From Phlegmacium glaucopus (taxonomy: Eukaryota; Basidiomycota; Agaricomycetes; Agaricales; Cortinariaceae), in contig MU130701.1 in assembly GCA_015039465.1 (NCBI GenBank), forward strand, positions 1 through 64,000: 64,000 nucleotides of DNA. Reading direction: 5' to 3'. Shown piece after piece: positions 10,354 through 23,551 of this stretch (positions are counted from its first letter, which is position 1; each line of letters opens with the position of its first letter). The notes below the pieces were generated by a model. The model searched no databases, was not told the DNA's origin, and was given only the letters and a program-made list of their open reading frames with translations. The translations under genes and the position numbers were made by a program.

Positions 10354-10998
10354 ATGGACAGGATAACGCAACTCCAGGATGAAATACAACAGGTCATTAA
10401 TCCTCTAAAATACAGTTATTTGATGTTATAACCGAATCATAGCTGCTCATGATCATGTCGAAAACCATCGCCTATCTCACCTCGCGCTCTAATTTCGTTC
10501 AAGTCAGTGAAGAGGTGCCAATCACAAAACAAAGGAATCCAGAAAAATATGATCCCCCTGATGTCTTTGAAGGTAATTGATGTCAAAAGTCTCGCTCTGG
10601 AGTGTGCTAAAAAATCTCCATAGCAAATCAGAAAGAACTTGTAGCCGATCTGATAACCAAGGGAAAGCAAATCGAATATTTGATTAACTCACTACCCGAA
10701 CCAGAGCCGGAAGAAGAGCAGGTAGTTTCAGGCTCATGATGTACCGTCTTGGAAGGCTGAAAGTCATAACAGGCAAAACGACTTCAAACACTGGAAGACG
10801 AGATGACAGTAGCTAACGAGGAATATATACACGCGGTTAATCGTGCCAGTCAGTCAATTTTTTATGTTTCGTGCCGAACATGATTGTGGAACTTGGTCGC
10901 TTTAACTTCTAGAAGATCTTCATTCCCAGATTGCGGACGTTCTGCGCATGATGCTTGTTGATACAGACGGGGATCCAAGCGAAGGCAATGCGGGATGA
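10354..10998 (+). CDS. MED21: Mediator complex subunit 21 (Srb7)
   Basis: Five exons are in phase: 10354-10392, 10443-10572, 10624-10721, 10773-10848 and 10913-10998, giving 142 residues, the normal length of Med21. It begins MDRITQLQDEIQQ, then LLMIMSKTIAYLTSRSNF, an acidic/proline linker, ANQKELVADLITKGKQIEYL and a C-terminal coiled coil ending RMMLVDTDGDPSEGNAG. These match the Med21 helical bundle that pairs with Med7 in the Mediator middle module and contacts RNA polymerase II. The first donor (CAG/GTCATT) is non-optimal. None of the exons is long enough to stand out on its own. The join is supported by phase and by family identity. Confidence 0.9.
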
Positions 10999-13754
10999 TA
11001 TCACATTCCATCTTTCAATCTCGAATTGCAGCCGGTCGCCCACTCGTATTTTCTATTGACAATTGTGCGCCATTTCCGCCAATTCTGTCTGGCCTTCAGA
11101 ACGTTGGTCATTTACTTCCCACCTAGTTGCAGACCTCAGATATGCAATGACGTCCCCTTTTTGTTGATTGCACGCCGTCTGTATACTTATCGAGCGGGTG
11201 TTTCGACCACGTCCTTCGGAGAAGAGTTCGATTTCTCATCTTCAGTTGACTTACAAGTGTTACTTACATTCAATTCAGAATTTTTCCCTTCTTAAGTGCT
11301 GCATTTTCGACGCATGGACCGTAAACTCAACGCATCCAGAAACAATGATCCCCAAAATCCTAGCAGCGTAACAGGACGTTCTCCACTAATAATAGTGTCA
11401 CCAGAGAAATCTGCACTAGCGTGGCAGAAACGGCTACTGATCTGTGGAGAATTTATTGCAGATGCCATGTATGCAAGATCTGCTTCTTTGCTGTCTAGTT
11501 TATGAGGGTCATTTGAGCTTGGGATTCGCTACACATATGACATGGCAAAGCTGCTGCTTCTAGGTCTTGAGTTACTGAAAGATCGGCGTAAAACTATGCA
11601 ATTCGCTTGTTCTTGAAACATGATAGGCTCTCACTTCACCTTTCGTGTGTCACCTGCACATAATGTTCATTCTGCGACAATAACACTCTACCGGAGCTTC
11701 CTGGTGGTTCTGAGTTCATTCTAAATTCGAATACTTGGTCCCCAGTCAGACACCACTGATTCCCCAGTAAAACTCTTTGGTCTCAGCGTTCAGACGTGCG
11801 GCGCTGGTGCTTGCTCATCGTTCAACATTTGACAGGCACTTTCCACCCAATCTCCGTTATGTCTGATGTCGAATTGAGACGAATTGTGAACAGTTCGGCA
11901 CTCAGGTCTCGTTGGCGCCAATGAACACTCGTCTGGCGCAGTGATTTAGGATCTAGAAGAGGCCTATATACTATGAACGACCTTAGCGCAGCTCATTTTT
12001 TGAATGCCCAAGAATCAAGATGGAGTTTGTCCGTCTATCTTTTGGGATTTTTTACTTCGGCAGTCAAAGGAACAAGTCTTCGAAATTGCATAAAGTGGCG
12101 AATTGTATGCTTCTGCCTGCGTTGTCTAAATCAAATAGAACCTTAACGCCTTAGGTCCAACGCCCAACCCAGCTTACGGTACCGCGATGGTGTCGGGAGG
12201 ATTTCAACAACAGGATATCCAATCGGACTTGGTATCAAAGCCTTCGCAAACTTATCCATTTCTAACCCAAACCTGACTAGTCACATAAGGCAGCCCCAGC
12301 AAAATTGAGCTTTGCGGGGGGCCTGAGCCAAACAAAAATCGGATGTCAGAGCAGACACAGATTGAAGACATTCAGTCTGATTACTAGATGGAACAGTCGT
12401 TGGGCGCCAATGCCTCTTGTTGTTTTTTTTTTGGCTAATTTAGAGGGCGTCAATGCTTAAAGTCCAAAACTCCCATTATTGACATTCCCTACTTTGAATG
12501 ACCAACTGAAATCTTGACATTGAATTATCTCGTGAAAATCAATCAAGCACTGAAGTCCTACAAGCTGCAAGAATCTGGCATTCAAAAATTCAATACTTCT
12601 CAATATTACACTGTTCCCATAGGAATTCCTCTCATCTCCGGCATCTCAAAACATAATTCTCACAAATAATTAAGAGCTGAGACTGGGAGAACGAGAGATA
12701 ACTTTGGAGGTAACTTGGAGGTCTTGGATTCTGGTGGAGGTTGGTCCCAATGGCAGCGCCTAATAATATCCTTGAATCAAATCACACGACTCTGAGTGGT
12801 AATAATAATATTAATTACGGTGGTTGGTCACTATCATATTAGCTTTTCTTTTTTTATTCTTACAGCGCCCACTTATAAGTAACTTCTACTCAGTTCAATT
12901 TGGATGCAAAGTCATCAAATTGCAATAGATAGGATATAAAAGTATAAATACAAAGGCGGAGTCATTGAACGCCTGACAAACACCCCTTGCTGGTCGACTT
13001 GCCTTGGAACAAATGAATCGGACTGGGTATATGGTATAGCCTCACATGAAGAAGTATCGGTGCCTTATCATGAAGGGTTCGAAAGATATCCAAATACAGG
13101 TACTCCAGTTGGAAAATCATCGATTGATCAATGAACAGCCTTCTCATGTTTCAAGTTGACGCATCAGAATAATCATCGGAATGTACCGTGATCATTTGAG
13201 TTGCAGCAGATACCACAATAAGAGAAGACCATAGGGCTTTCATCCAGATTAGACAGTCTTGAGACTCATTAACAGGAGAAAGAGGGGGACGGCTACTTTC
13301 GGATGTAAGTTGACATCGACCAAGTAAAGTAGTGGGCATAGCTGAAAGTGGAATGGTCAATTACGGCAGGAGCACAGTACAATGAACACGGAAGTGATGT
13401 AATTACTCAGACCGAGCCCATGATCTATCTAACTATAAGGCATACGGATACGTGAAAGGAACCAGTTTCAACTTAGACTAAACAGAATGGAACAGTGCAA
13501 AGGGAGCTAAAGAGTAATGGCGCAGAAACAGAGCAGTTATCAAGTCGGAGTTCGAGGATAACAGTGCGAACGAAGGGAGAGTTCAGGGATTCGAGTCAGG
13601 TGAAGCCAAGGGAAAAGATGCACAGGAATGATAAACAATCGAAGAGATGGACCGAGTTAGATGAGACTGTAGCCAGTGCAACCTAGGATACCACATATGA
13701 CAAAGGCTCACGCCAGAACCCAGGCCTGTTGAAAGTCCCATGTCCTCCAGAGGC
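10999..13754. other. Spacer without recognisable gene
   Basis: This stretch of 2.75 kb between MED21 and SPO22/ZIP4 stop codons. Several short open frames occur (for example near 11030-11505 and 12960-13360), but none shows family motifs or joins to another by convincing splice sites. No strong repeat or inverted repeat was noticed. Confidence 0.4.
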
Positions 13755-16700
13755 TCATCGTTCTGGCCCATAGCGTGAAAGAAGATGGGAATACGTTTCT
13801 GAAATCTTAAGCGGATCGATTCATGTTCCATCAGTTACGAATCCCAAGATATATACCAATGGAGAACGCATCTGACGCACCTTCTCAGCGCGCTCTTTCC
13901 CACCAGGTACAAACCTACAGATAACAGTCGATGCTTCGAACCATCGTTTTGCTTCGTCCAACATTGATGAACTAGGTAGCAAGAGAAGAAAAGGTCAAAT
14001 GAACGACGGGAGCATGAGCATGTTACACATCACTAAGGTTATAGTTAGCAAAGTGATCGTACTGTAGGCACTCGGTCCCAGTGTTGTACGCTGTCGCTAG
14101 TAACCATTGCCGTTCGTCCATGGGGTAAGACTAAAAGATGTGCGTGTTAGGGTTAGTATAAATATCTCAAGATCAGATCATTTGGAGGCGAGAATGACTT
14201 CGGACCTCATTATTGTTATTGTCAGAATAGTCTTTCATCACATTGAGGGCCTGCTCAACGTATCCGATGGCCTTGACTTTGTCGGCTGGCCTATCTCGGG
14301 CCAGACTGATTGTGCAGATCGCCCGTAACCAGCGGGAAAACTTCTCAACCGAGAGAGAGTTATGATGCAGACTCGCGTGGAGGATCGCCTGAAAAGTGAC
14401 ATAAGATCAGCGCAGCACGGAGACGTGTGATTTTGCCAAAGTTAAAACCTCTAAGCATTTGTACAGTACTAATAGAAATGAAATAGCATATGGTCAGTTT
14501 GGGTTACAAAGAAAAAGAAAGTAGCTGCCGTACCGTCCACGGGACAGGCTTTATCAAGCCACTACTCATGACAACTATATGAGACTCTTCGCAGAATGGA
14601 AGACATCAGAAAACGGACCAAAATATCAGCTATTGCCTCATATGTTCTCGCTGCTGAGGGACCCAAATGGGTCATTTCCTGTGGGAGTCAAACCATGGTA
14701 CAGAAATCCCAAATAGCTCGTTAAGAAACAATACCTCTACAATTTGGGATAATTGTTTCCACTCTTTCAGCTGAACGCAGAACTCTGCTTCATAAATCCG
14801 TAATGCATGGACAAAGTACTGCAGACAATCACTGTCTTGGCGATCTTGGACTACATTTCTATTAGAAATGTCAGTAATTTTGTCCCTTGCGGCCTTGATT
14901 TCCGCGATGCTGGTACGAAGTCGGTCTTCCTATTACGAACATATTCATGGTTTGTATTCGTATACGGAATAATTGACTTACATCAATGGCACCAGTAGAC
15001 ACCATTATCTCACGAGCCGAGAAGACTTGTGGGATATAGGTTTCTAATTAGAACTTGAACTCATTCTCGAAATGGTTTGGATAAACAAACCTCGACCAGA
15101 TGCTGATGCAAAGGTTGAATTTGCGAGATGGAGAGACAATTCGGCGTCAGTGTCAACCGGCGATGCGTGGCAGCATGCTTCCAGTAACTGCACCGACAGC
15201 GGCGACAGAAGGCAGAAAAGAAGGAAGTCAGTAGTTATCCTCCGCGTAGATCGCTGCACATTACCTCTTTTGCAATGTCAAATAATTCTGAGATTTGTTC
15301 TCCAACGCATTCCCACTCAGAACACCCCTGGACAGCACAATTGTATGCTGTTCTCCATAGCCACGAGATATCTTTGGAGATCAAAACTATCACTTTCTGT
15401 GCTGATGCTGCTTCTGTCAGGATACGTGCTACATATATGAGCCCTGAGTTAATCACGACATTGATATGGGGTAGTTGAGGGGATAAACCTGTTCTAAACT
15501 GATTTACCACGGTGTCAATTAGGACTGTCCTAGGAAATACATTGAGATTAACAAATCCCCGACGGTGCAATGAGATCAGTCCTTACTTGTTTGCTGCCGG
15601 TTCAACTAAGAGGCTAAGAACAAGTTTAATGATGCACCGAATTAGCCTCATTGCTTCGATAATTATTTCTCCACCCGAACCGATTTTCAGGGTTTTGAGA
15701 AGGCTTTCTAACACAACAAGAAGAACGCCTTTCATCTCCGACTGGTGGGAGATCTGCGTGGCTAATAACAACATCTGGCGGTCGAAATCCGGAGCTTTCA
15801 ACATGTCATGGATAGTCCGGATGGCTATTATTCACGTATATCAAAGGGGAGTGCTAAACCAGGAAGGAATCATTTACCTTCGTCCTCTAGACCTGGTTAC
15901 AAGCGTGGCATCAATCGAAATTTCCAAATCAATATTTTTAGCTGTCTTTGAGTTTATGCAGGAAGATGCAGGGTCATATGAACGAACCTTGGTGAACGGC
16001 GGTGAGAAACATAACGTAATGTGTTGGCGCCTCATTTAGAGGACAAAGACGGATCACCCTAGAAGCCTGTGCATATTCCCGTCGTTCGATGTGACAGAGA
16101 GCTGCTTTTCGAAAACATTTTGCGGTGCTGGTGGGACTATTGGTCCTAAAGAGTTTATGGCTGCCAGCGATGTACCAGTCCGCTGCATCCGACCATCTTT
16201 TGGCTTTGTAGTGACGACCACCGTATTGCCATATGAGCTTCGCAATTTTAACTGTATTAACCAACAAATGTAGACAATAGAACAAGGGGCGTATACCGTA
16301 AGGCATGCTATTGTGGGCACAGTTGTAAGTTCAACTTCCGCTTCACAGATAGCTGAGATAGGGAGTTCAAATGCGGTTACGACAAAGTGAAGCGCAGCCA
16401 CGATGACGTACATGTAAAAGCAAATTCAAGACTCTTGATACATCTTGCGTGATCTTCGTCCTTGGAACAGTGGATTATCAGGGATAAAATCAACCGGTGA
16501 ATAGGATCCAGGTCAGTCATGTGGCATCGGAGGGCTTGTTCTAAACAATACTGATTGACAGCAGTTACGAGTGTGCTTGAGTCCACTCGTTAAGTTTGAC
16601 TCCGCGTAACTCCGATATAATGTTTCTAAACTCACTGGCGGTGGGAAAGTGTTTTAAGATCTTGTAAGACGCTGTCCGAAACACGCTTCAGCTAAGTTCT

Positions 16701-18477
16701 GCATGGGAAACCTGAGAACAAACTCTGTGATGTTGGATTCCGATAATTCCATATGATGGATGATGGCTTTGAAAGCTGTTCGGAAAGCATGAGGAGAATT
16801 AGGAATACCCAAAATGTTATCATCAACTGACCATCAAGGAGAGCAGAATCAGGAGCCTTTCTCCTCTTTAACACTGCCAATCTTAACCAGCGGAGTTCTT
16901 GATGTTCGGCACTTGCCTAGATGAATGGTTCTAATATTGCAGAAATGAAGATATGATATACATTACGTGATCCTGGGAAGTCTTTATCATTGGAATAAGT
17001 TCATCTAGAATAGTTTCTGCACGGTCATATGATTCGGATAAAAAATACGCCCTAGCTAAGGATATAAGTCAGCGAAAAACCAGCTCGTTGAAATTGATAT
17101 GGAATCTACTAACCCAGAGTTCTCAAAATCGATATCTACGGAGGAAACAATTGATGGACATTAATGGGACTTGTAAACTGACTTCCGCCTACCTTTAGTT
17201 CCGTCATACCAGGCGCCGTCGTATCTTCAAGCTGATCTATAATAGAAAAGGCCCGCTGTAACCATTGTACCGCATCCACAGGTTTGAACTCTTCCGGAAG
17301 AGTAGGGTCTTTCAAAAATGATCTGCCAATTTGATGCAGTTTGGAGGCGAGAAGTTCGCGCTGAAATAAGGCATAACCTTGTGAACGGACGAGAATAAGC
17401 CTAATCTGAACGCTTACGGTGTGTGGAGGAAGTAGGCTGAGACGCTGATTGTCATCTGGATTCAGGACGTAAGCTAATTCCATCTCGCATCTTCAAAGGG
17501 GGGCGCCACTGAAAACCTGTAATTTTTCGTGACATGTACTCTGCCACAGTATGATTACCCTCTTTCCACGCCTACTGGGAGAGTTAAATTATGAACAGTC
17601 GTGGGAAGTGCGATGAAACGCACTGCTTCCATTCTCCCACAATGATACACCACAGTAGCGCATGCTATGGCCTGTTGATGGGTACCTTCTGGATCACTTG
17701 CAACTTTCAGTTGATCTTCGAACTAAAAATGGCGATGAGCAAAAAAATGAGAAAATAGGATAAATTTACTTTCGCGGCACTTGACAAAACACTCGCCGCA
17801 ACTGAGATGTTTCCAAGGTCTGGACAAAAGGCGGCGTTAGACTCGGTGTCGTACCGTCAATATTACCGAGCCGGCACTTGGCAACTCACCGGCAAGGGCT
17901 ATCGCAGTCTTACTTGCTAGCTGTAGCACATGGATAAGACCTGAGCCGTTCACGATTAATACGTGTTTCCACGAGGCCTGCTATCCGTGGCAAGGAGAAC
18001 GAACTTTCTATCCCTGGCTTGGTTTCTATCCCTGCTTCGACAAGGCGAAACGCCGCAAGTCTGACTGAATTTACGAACCATTGAATAAGTGAACATAAAT
18101 CGGGACCATTAAACTTACGAGCAGCGGTATGTTCATATCCATCGTTTTCCGGATATTTGGCAATCAAACCAGATATATTCCAAAGATTAACGCCTGATAG
18201 CAATTTCCAGCATTGCACCATTCAGGCAAAACATAATTGTACCTTCTTGGTCAAGGGAATCTGCGAGATGATTCCACGCAGTTTTACCAGCCTTTGGGCG
18301 CTGTTCCGTGAAGGTTTCGGCCAAATGTGCTATATGATTAAGATCTCGGGCAAGAGAAGGCCCATTTGATTGTTTGGGGCCGTCAAGCAAAGGTTTAATG
18401 TTGGACAACCGTTCTGCACAGAAAATATTAGTAACAGATTGCCAGACAACACCGACGACAAGGACCCATGATTGCAT
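13755..18477 (-). CDS. SPO22/ZIP4-like: SPO22/ZIP4-like meiotic TPR protein
   Basis: Large multi-exon gene. The start is MQSWVLVVGVVWQSVTNIFC at 18477, followed by exons with WNISGLIAKYPENDGYEHTAA and SLIHVLQLASKTAIALA. The middle has KHTVAEYMSRKIT-like sequence, ELRWLRLAVLKRRKAPDSALL and the diagnostic block KRWSDAADWYIAGSHKLF plus AKCFRKAALCHIERREYAQA and APTHYVMFLTAVHQG. The C-terminal exons read WLRAICTISLARDRPADKV, SYPMDERQWLLATAYNTG, AKRWFEASTVICRF and the terminal KISETYSHLLSRYGPER. This is the SPO22/Zip4 (PF08631-type) family, a TPR scaffold of the ZMM group promoting crossovers on meiotic chromosomes. More than a dozen short introns separate exons. Not every join was resolved, especially between 15.0 and 14.4 kb, but no obligatory frameshift was found. 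Expression is expected only in meiosis. Confidence 0.88.
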
Positions 18478-18870
18478 CGTAAATTTCTAGAATTTTTCCT
18501 GCTGAAATCTTCTTTCGCGACGACATTCGAACTAAGATTGTCAACCTGTTTCGTATTGTACGCGAAAAAAATTGGCGGGCACTTTGGTATTTGCCAAGAG
18601 GAAAGGGCTTTCCGTCAACGTCACAGATGTGACTTACGCGACCGTCACGTGCTTAGTCCAGTCGTCGTTGCTCAAGTCTCGACCTGGCTCGACTCTCAAT
18701 TCATTTTGGAAGTCTGATTATTATTCTCACTTGAACTGCATCCATACCCTAGTCGGCCAGACGTCTTACCTCGACCACGAAAATCTCCGGCAATTTATCT
18801 GCTTCCAACCGTCACACGTTATATTCGTCAAAAGTCTGCAGCGTAAGGCTTGGTGAAAAGTAACTCAAAT
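18478..18870. promoter_or_regulatory. Divergent promoter region between SPO22/ZIP4 and the small membrane-protein gene
   Basis: These 393 bp separate two outward-facing genes, so both upstream regions lie here. Short open frames on the plus strand have no family support. I could not assign specific factor sites. Confidence 0.5.
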
Positions 18871-19550
18871 ATGGACAAATCTGAGTCGCACAGTGGGATC
18901 CAACCAACTAATGCTCCTGGACTTCCCCCTGACGCAGAAGCGCGCGTTATATTGGTACGTTCATACCCCGGACCGAGCATTACATCTACCTTGAACCATG
19001 CAGACTACTGATGGGTGCTGTATTTGCAGGAAGCGAAAAAAGAGGGTGTCTTTGCTGGGCTTACATCTGGATTAGCATCAGGCGAGCACCCTTTCCGTAA
19101 TAACGCATCACGAGTCATCATGTCGTTTTTCTATGTGCCCTGATTCTTGCCGTACTTGTTATGCCCATATCGTCGTCTTGCTTGCTTCGTTCATTCAGCC
19201 GTTATTGGATCGCGTCTTTTTGGCTTCAAGAGAAACGTCTCCTTTTTCTGTGGCGCTCGTAAGCACATTTCCTAATGTTTGAATGGCCCTGAAACTGTCA
19301 CCCCTTCCCCTACCCCAGTCAGTGGTGTTTTAGCTGGGTACTTCTTCACAAAGGTCCGTAAGTTCCCGTATCCCCTTTAGCCTGCTGACACAAAACTTGT
19401 CACTCTCATCTTCCTTTGTATCTATACTAGGCTTTCAAGGACACGGCATTGGCTCAGCTACGCGCTGAAGAAGCACGTCTGCAGCTGACACAGCCAAAGA
19501 ACCCCGAAATTCTGCCGAACCCTCCGCAAAACCGCAAGCTCCCGGGCTAG
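18871..19550 (+). CDS. Small putative membrane protein, 116 aa
   Basis: Five exons join in phase: 18871-18954, 19030-19081, 19199-19258, 19319-19353 and 19431-19550. The start is MDKSESHSGIQPTNAPG. Two short hydrophobic Gly/Ala/Ser-rich segments follow (AGLTSGLASAVIGSRLFGF, about residues 37-55, and VSFFCGALSGVLAGYFFT, about 60-78), then a charged amphipathic helix and a Pro/Asn-rich tail ending NRKLPG. The GxxxG-like spacing suggests packed helices in a membrane, possibly an organelle membrane. I do not recognise a named family. Intron 2 (19082-19198) uses a GC donor (CAG/GCGAGC) with a normal AG acceptor. Without it the frame is lost. Confidence 0.65.
19082..19198 (+). other. GC-AG intron in the small membrane-protein gene
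   Basis: The donor is CAG/GCGAGC and the acceptor is TTCAG/CCG, keeping codon phase (GCA TCA G + CC). No GT donor close by restores the frame. Confidence 0.6.
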
Positions 19551-22500
19551 CCCTGATCTAATTTGGTACCGCAGTACTGCACCTAAATTTATTTACGGTA
19601 GGGATGTACGTGACCAGCGATAATCGTACAAGCCGCGGCGTTCAGCACTAAAAGGCCTGACTTGGCCTGTGTCCGTGTTCTTCTCCTCGGAATCGTTCAT
19701 GCAAATCTTCACAGTCAAGGATGAGATAACGGCAATTTTCAACCGGAGTTCTTGGGACAGCAAATATTAAAATCCAATAGCTCGGGAGTGAGTTTAGCTA
19801 CTGCACCGATTGGAAACAAAAGGCTGGATCAGGATGTTCATTCATAAAGGCAAACGCCGATTGGTTGGACAAAGCAATCCCTAACAGCGCCTGCGTCCTA
19901 GGCTCATTTCATTCTGACAACAAGGCTCTTTTTTTTGATCAAACACCACCTTTTGATATGGTTACATCGAGAATAGTGGTGGTGAGTTGACATTGGCTCT
20001 ATGGGTTATTTACATCACCGCGTCTTTGACAGTGTATGACAACTGCCCGCTGACTCAATTGAGCTGCACTATAACTCTTTCATTTCTGAACAAGACTTCT
20101 AGTTGCTCATGCTCAGAGGGTTCACGCTGTCAATAAACAGGTCCGGCCTTGATACTAAGGTTAAAAGGGGATTTCAATATTATTGCCAAACGACTGCCTT
20201 ACCTTGTCCTTATGGATGATTTGATATTAGACTCGAACCAGTTTGGGCTGATAAAAATGTTGTTGACGGAAAAAGTACTCGTTAATTCCTTCTTCTATCG
20301 ACTCTCCACTTATCATCAGGACATCGATGGCTGGGTTCGAATCCAAATGGATACAATTACAACATTCCCATTCATCCGACGTAAATGGGGAAACGCCCAA
20401 GATTGGATGTTGTAGTTTTTCCTGCGAAGGGTCGGCCGAGCTCACCAATCTCATCCTCGATGCATTGTCAACAATAACTTGTGACATTTTTTATCCCCAG
20501 TCATTGGGTCGCCTCCAGGTGAGTTTCAATGCGCCGACATTTGATCCGTTATCTGGCTTAAACATCAATAATAAAGATTTATCCAGTTCCCGAATAGATT
20601 ATAATCTAAAAAGGCGTCGCCTACTATAGGGATTACATACTACGCCGGGTTTTAATGTACTGAAATTTTTCAAACCCAGGGATGTCATAAAGGTCACGGG
20701 CTGCCTCTTTTCCGTTTCAAGTTCTAACAGAAATCTTTAAGGTTGTTATGATATAACCCGATCTTCCATCGCGCGCCACACTCTATTACAAGCCATGAAA
20801 TTCTATAACAGAACCTTGAAACGAGGTGAAAAACGGGTGTTGGTTTGTATCTGTATCAAGCCGCGCGCTATTTCCTGCAGGCTGATTCCTCGATCCCCGG
20901 ATCACATCATCATAGATGATGCCATGTACACTGGCGTCTACTGGCATTCATCCGACAGACCGCTACTGAATTACCAATTGCAAACGTTGTATAAGTCAAG
21001 TGAGTTATTCCGGCGTAATCGATGGATGGTTTTGCCTGCGAGAGGAAAAGCCCCGGCATGTTTACTAACGTACTTCGGAGCACGGGTGTGTGACAAGTAT
21101 ACCAATTTATACGCACTGTGCTTAAATGTTTTCCAGCTCTAGATCTCGCGGACATCCCGTAACCGTTTCCGTTACACGACCGCCCAAGCTTACTATCAGA
21201 TATGAGATCAAAAGCCGACTATTCAGACAGTGCTCCAACATTTAATGTAGGTTCCGATACTAGCGCTATGTACGACACGTTCAAGTTAAATTTTACGGCA
21301 AAGGTGTTCCTTCCAGATTTATGGAAGTGCAACTGCGTACATAGTATGCTATGGAGGTTTGCTTAAAATTACCTATACTACATTAACATTGCGCGCGATC
21401 GATACGTACCTTTGAGTGTGACTTGGAACATCTACTAATCAACTTGGAGCTCGCTGACTTCTTAAACTTCTACTTAAGTCCATCTCCAGCACAGGCCTTA
21501 CAGTAAACATGGAGTCAACCGGGGCTGTTCGAATCTAGAGGGCTGTGGACAATTTGGGATTGGCACCGCGTCTGGTGGTAGTACTCTAATTCTTCAAGAC
21601 TTCGAAATTCCGACCCCACATCTCACATAAATTAATGTCGAGTAGATCTCGGCTGCCTGGCATATCGGTCCAAATAATTTAGTAACTACAAATTTTCAAA
21701 GAACATTACGATTTTTTTTTTTGAACACTTGTTACTAATACCAACTGTCAAGGCACTGGCAGATGTCAATGAGGTCTAATGTCCGTTCATGAGCCATCTA
21801 CCATTGTGATACCATTTTTACCATCTGCTACTTTGCATTTGGAGCGGCGCCCGATACCCTTGTGCTCATATGGCTTACTTACCAGTAGGTATATGTATAT
21901 CTTGGACAGTGGAAATCGAATCGGCGACGCCAAATTCAAATTCAATTCTATCAGAAACGGGAGATTTCCCAGGTGTTAATTATAAAATGATTACTACTAG
22001 TATTCAGTGTGAGAAGCTTGCTTATTTGGGGGGGTACTGTCTGAGGCCAACTGGTTGTAAGCAATTTACCAAACGTAGAGCACCCTCGAAAGTAGAGTGG
22101 CGCATGAGCTTGGCATGTGTTGGTATGCAGATCAATAGGGTTGCGTCGCGGTGATAAAAAAACATGTGCAGATATGTGCACCGGCATATATCAGAGTTTC
22201 TGAACATATGATTGCCAGAACATAAATAAATACACACGGGCGCTGAGACCTCCCCGAGGAAATCCTGTCTACCCAAGATGGGTGCAGGGTTAGATACCCA
22301 GTTAGAACCCCTTTCGAATCTAAATTATCTAAGTTATTCTGATCGAGTGAATATGAATTGAAAGCTTGCCGCGCTTGATGAGCATGCGCAGTTCAAGTGT
22401 CTTACTTGTGCCCCAGGGCTAAAATTTATTGGCTGCGGCCCGCGGGGTACCAATATTATTGGGAAACTGCGTTGGTTCTGACATATGGGGTTATAACTTT

Positions 22501-23551
22501 ACAACTTTTTGAACAAACAATTTTATTATCATTATTATATATTTTGATTGGGATGCAGTGGCATGGCAAAGTGTGTACAAAATGAGGTACTAATAGCCTA
22601 ATAACCAAACATAAGGTAAGGGGGTATATAAGTATAAAAGGGGTGGCCGTAACGGCAGATGTTTTCTAGGGTACGAACGGTCAAGGCATTGGCGGATACC
22701 GGTGTGATCACGTCGACTTTGAAATTGATCGATAAAAGTATGGTGTGGGAGGGATAGGGGGGAGAGAGGTGAACACGAGTTTGCTTAATGCAATCGGGAT
22801 AAACACGGCACTCTGAATAATAACTGGGCGGAAAGGGATTCAAAGGCGATGTGACAAATCGAGCTTTGTCCGATTGTCAGGGATAGGAAGGATAGGAGGA
22901 TTTGATAGAAAAAAGGAATACAAAAGAGTGTCCGTCCATTTTTAAAAAACAGAGAATTAATGGAATGAATAAAATGGATTTCTTTTGGACGTAATGTATC
23001 AATAGGTGTGTCTAATGCCAAATTGTGCAAGTGAGCGATGATCTCGAGTGCCAAAAAAAATTGTAGGGATCGAAAGGATTGTTATAGCGCTATGTAGTAA
23101 CGGATGGGGTTTGTGTTTGCAGAAAAAGGCCAAGGGTCAAATGATAGATAGTGCGGCCAACCGAAAAGAAACAAAGGGAGGTTGGGTGGGGACACAAAAA
23201 ATGGAAATTTGAATGCGAAAAAAGATGCCAATGAGGAATGATGAGGATTGTACTAGTATGTATGCTGGGTTTTGTAATAATGATAAAAATGAATTGTATA
23301 TGTACAATATGGAGGGATGATGCTGGATGGTCGAAATAAGACAAGGTTGCGTTGGATTTGATGTGTCTCTGTGTGTAGAATGCCAAAGTAGCTTAATATG
23401 TTAACATAAGGCGTCGTGAAATTCACATCGTGAAAAAAAAAAGGAAAATTTGCAGATGGGCAGGTAACGAAAAGAAAACAGAACGCCCCAAGACAGGTAA
23501 AAAAAAAAGAGAAGGTGGGAGGGGGTTAAAGGGACATAAATGCAATCCGGA
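19551..23551. other. 4-kb spacer without recognisable gene
   Basis: Lies between the small membrane-protein gene and the cyclin stop codon. Open frames of 80-115 codons near 20150-20630 and 20795-21142 were examined; they lack recognisable motifs and supported splice joins. The region closest to 23551 should be cyclin 3' UTR. I see no transposon ends. Confidence 0.4.

Noticed and set aside
17990..18030. A 24-nt intron or frameshift in SPO22/ZIP4
   Set aside because: A normal intron of about 66-69 nt (GTTCGT to CTCAG) joins KPGIE to SLIHVLQLASK in phase, so no anomaly is needed.
20325..20350. GGGTTCGAATCC as a tRNA T-arm
   Set aside because: The T-stem does not pair (CTGGG against CAAAT) and no anticodon or D arm precedes it.
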